Shown here: one piece after another, positions 62,200 through 64,000 of the stretch | How the letters are laid out: each line of letters opens with the position of its first letter | Numbering within the stretch: position 1 is the first letter of the stretch | Assembly: GCA_016182485.1 (NCBI GenBank) | Contig: JACPGH010000005.1 | Span: forward strand, 62,001 to 126,000 | DNA: 64,000 nucleotides | Direction: 5' to 3' | Source: Candidatus Kaiserbacteria bacterium | GTDB lineage: Bacteria > Patescibacteria > Paceibacteria > UBA9973 > UBA2103 | Translations under genes and position numbers: made by a program | Notes under the pieces: generated by a model | The model's database searches: none | What the model was told of the DNA's origin: nothing | Seen by the model: the letters and a program-made list of their open reading frames with translations, nothing else

Positions 62200-62262
62200 G
62201 TATGAAGTCGGTTGTAATTTGCGGGAGTCGCCGTCATATCAACTCCGGAAGAGTTAATACCT

Positions 62263-62625
62263 ATGAAAATAATTCTCGGTTCATCCTCAAAATATCGAAA
62301 GCGAGTTTTGGAAGAAAATGGATACAAGTTCGGGATAATGATTCCGGACATAGACGAAAAGAAAATAAGAACCGAGGATCCTTACGAATTGCCTCTAATG
62401 ATCGCTGAAGCTAAAGCGGCTGCACTCATTCCGAAAATTCCCGACCCAGCTCTCTTGATCACTTCAGATCAAATCGTCGTTTGTGATAGGCAGGTGTATG
62501 AAAAACCACAAACGGAAGAAGAAGCGAGATCCTTCCTTCAAAAATACAGTTCAGGATATCCTCGACAGCGTCATTGGCTTGCCCACAGATCTTCTTAAGA
62601 AGCTACTGGACGAAGTCGAGCCTTA
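62263..62625 (+). pseudogene. maf: maf: nucleotide pyrophosphatase gene with internal deletion
   Basis: Codons from 62263 give a good Maf N-terminus (M-K-I-I-L-G-S-S-S-K-Y-R-K-R-V-L, E-A-K-A-A-A-L, I-T-S-D-Q-I-V-V). After Y-S-S-G-Y-P (near 62557) the frame reads unrelated residues to a stop at 62598. In another frame, L-D-S-V-I-G-L-P-T-D-L-L-K-K-L-L, the true Maf C-terminus, runs to 62625. About 70-80 middle residues are missing, so the gene is inactive. Confidence 0.8.
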
Positions 62626-62632
62626 GAGATTG

Positions 62633-62662
62633 TGAAGTAAAGAGGTTTGACCTCTTTACTTC
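62633..62662. repeat. AAAGAGG-TTTGA-CCTCTTT palindrome
   Basis: GAAGTAAAGAGG and CCTCTTTACTTC arms, 12 bp perfect. Shares its element with 31308-31333. The stop codon of the PBP gene is at its edge. Confidence 0.92.
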
Positions 62663-64000
62663 AGGGCGCCGCGGTCGTAGTCGTGCCAACGGAAGCCGCG
62701 TCAACAGAAAGCGGCACGGGGAGCATAACGCCGCCGGCGAAGAGGTCCGGGCGCGCGGCGTACCACGCCGACACCGCATATTCCCAATAATTGAACTGCG
62801 GATCTGCCCAAGGGTTGTCCGGAGAAGGCCCTTGCGGATCGTTCTTATTCACCCAATAAAGCTCGCTGTGGGGAACTACCTGCCCCTGTGCATCGGGGAT
62901 GCGCCAGTCGCCCCGCAGCATCGGCGGCACGGAGGCATAGATAGGACTGGGCTCGCCGAAATAGGCAGGCGGATATTTCGAGAGAGCATAGGACATCGCC
63001 TCTTTCCACATCGGCGCCGCGATGAGCCCGGCGAGCGATTTAGCCGGCGTGTTGTCGTTGTTGCCTACCCACACGCCGATAGCAATTGAGGGCGTGAAGC
63101 CCACGGTCCAGGCATCGCGGGAGTTGTCCGTAGTACCGGTTTTGACGGCGACTTCATGTCCGGGGATGTCGAGCACGCCTCCCGGCCGATATTCGGGGAT
63201 GCGCGCGATCGGGTCGGAGAGCATTGCCGAGATATCCCGCGCGATGTTCTGCGGAACGACCTGGACCGGCTGCTGCGTATACTTCGCGAGCACATTCCCC
63301 TGCGCGTCCGTGACCTCAAGGATTCCGGTCGGCTTGTTTAAGACGCCGTCGTTGCCGAAAACGCTAAATGCGCCGACGAGATCGAGAAGCCGTACTTCGC
63401 CGCCGCCGAGGACAAGCGTAAGCCCGTATTGGCTCGCGTTGCCGAGCGTCGTAAGCCCGAAGGATTTGGCGAGGTTGACCGCCTCCGTTATCCCGGCCAT
63501 ATAGAGCACCTTGATGGCAGGAATGTTGATGGACTGCGCGAGCGCCGTCTCGAAGGTCATCGGACCGCGGTGCGCGTTGTCGTAGTTCTTCGGCGCGTAG
63601 CAGGGATAGGTGTTGTTGAACGTATCCGAGGGATTGCAGGCCGTGGAAAATTGCGTCGGCACGTCGAAGACCACCGTATTGCGCGTAAATCCGCGCATGA
63701 GCGCGAGCGCATAAATAAACGGCTTCATGGTGGAACCGGGCTGGCGCAGCGCGAGGGTAGCGTTGTATTGCCCGTCTATCTCCTTGTCAAAGAAATAGCG
63801 GGAACCTACCATCGCAAGGATTTGTCCCGTCGCGGGCTCGACCGCGGCAAGAGCCGCGTTTTTGGCGCCGCCATTGGCCTGATTCTTTAGCGCGGTCTTA
63901 TTCGTGATCTCCTCCGCTTTCACTTGCAGGTCCGCGTCGAGCGTCGTCGTTACTTTGAGGCCGGACATAAGGGCGTTAGGCCCGTACATCTCCTCGAGCT
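62661..64000 (-). CDS. Penicillin-binding protein 1A-type transpeptidase, 5' part missing
   Basis: 446 codons in the window; the frame runs off the end, so the transglycosylase domain lies outside. Transpeptidase motifs: S-T-M-K (active Ser, R-Q-P-G-S-T-M-K-P-F), S-I-N (A-Q-S-I-N-I-P-A) and K-T-G-T-T. Cross-links peptidoglycan in the cell wall. C-terminal tail ends in Thr/Ala repeats. Confidence 0.93.
   Translation of the reverse strand, partial: LEEMYGPNALMSGLKVTTTLDADLQVKAEEITNKTALKNQANGGAKNAALAAVEPATGQILAMVGSRYFFDKEIDGQYNATLALRQPGSTMKPFIYALALMRGFTRNTVVFDVPTQFSTACNPSDTFNNTYPCYAPKNYDNAHRGPMTFETALAQSINIPAIKVLYMAGITEAVNLAKSFGLTTLGNASQYGLTLVLGGGEVRLLDLVGAFSVFGNDGVLNKPTGILEVTDAQGNVLAKYTQQPVQVVPQNIARDISAMLSDPIARIPEYRPGGVLDIPGHEVAVKTGTTDNSRDAWTVGFTPSIAIGVWVGNNDNTPAKSLAGLIAAPMWKEAMSYALSKYPPAYFGEPSPIYASVPPMLRGDWRIPDAQGQVVPHSELYWVNKNDPQGPSPDNPWADPQFNYWEYAVSAWYAARPDLFAGGVMLPVPLSVDAASVGTTTTAAP

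Overview
This window reads as chromosome of a Patescibacteria (CPR) bacterium, most likely of the Parcubacteria/Paceibacteria group. The evidence is the gene content: a PrgI/VirB4-type secretion operon, type IV pilus plus ComEC genes, several TrmB-like regulators, NYN proteins, and hardly any biosynthesis. A second sign is the abundance of short palindromic repeats between and inside genes. Many genes carry a -10 box (TATACT-like) 6-10 bases before the ATG and no ribosome binding site, which suggests leaderless mRNAs. Small accessory ORFs instead have near-perfect AAGGAGG sites. All names come from reading the sequence; no database search was run.

Layout. 0-6.2 kb: four-helix-bundle fragment, DUF2164, ComM-like ATPase, DksA-like protein, NYN protein, rpsO, Xer recombinase, PIG-L deacetylase. 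6.2-26.6 kb is an accessory-rich stretch: xth and a displaced duplicate of its 3' end, an XRE and four TrmB-like regulators, many small SD-led ORFs, CCA-adding enzyme, YraN, HD hydrolase, serine protease, rarA, four tRNAs, a toxin-antitoxin pair, and a candidate RiPP operon at 20.2-22.0 kb with two near-identical 23-aa peptides and a radical SAM enzyme opposite a divergent TrmB gene. 26.7-33.6 kb: HU, rny, clpP, ppa, a gene-poor stretch folding into many perfect hairpins (candidate large RNA), nusA, and a RelB/YafQ-type pair. 34.9-42.5 kb: pilB, pilC, three pilin-like genes, tpiA, pgk. 42.5-50.2 kb: HIT, recJ, RNase H, comEC, superoxide dismutase, rpmB, an M50 protease, mazEF. 50.9-58.3 kb: PrgI-TraC-VirB4 secretion operon interrupted by a two-gene insert. 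58.3-64 kb: yidC-rnpA-rpmH facing dnaA-dnaN (the usual origin-proximal arrangement), a decayed maf gene and a PBP1A fragment.

How it fits together: PilB/PilC/pilins with ComEC and RecJ make a plausible DNA-uptake route for an organism that probably scavenges nucleotides. The VirB4/TrbC-like operon gives a second envelope-spanning machine. The TrmB regulators sit next to small-ORF modules, and several have TGTC/GACA inverted repeats in the promoter they share with those modules, suggesting local switches for small secreted or peptide products.

The strongest candidates for something undescribed are the TrmB-controlled radical SAM peptide operon and the large structured RNA between ppa and nusA. 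Also notable are dispersed palindromes that are translated inside otherwise conserved enzymes and inside prepilin leader peptides.
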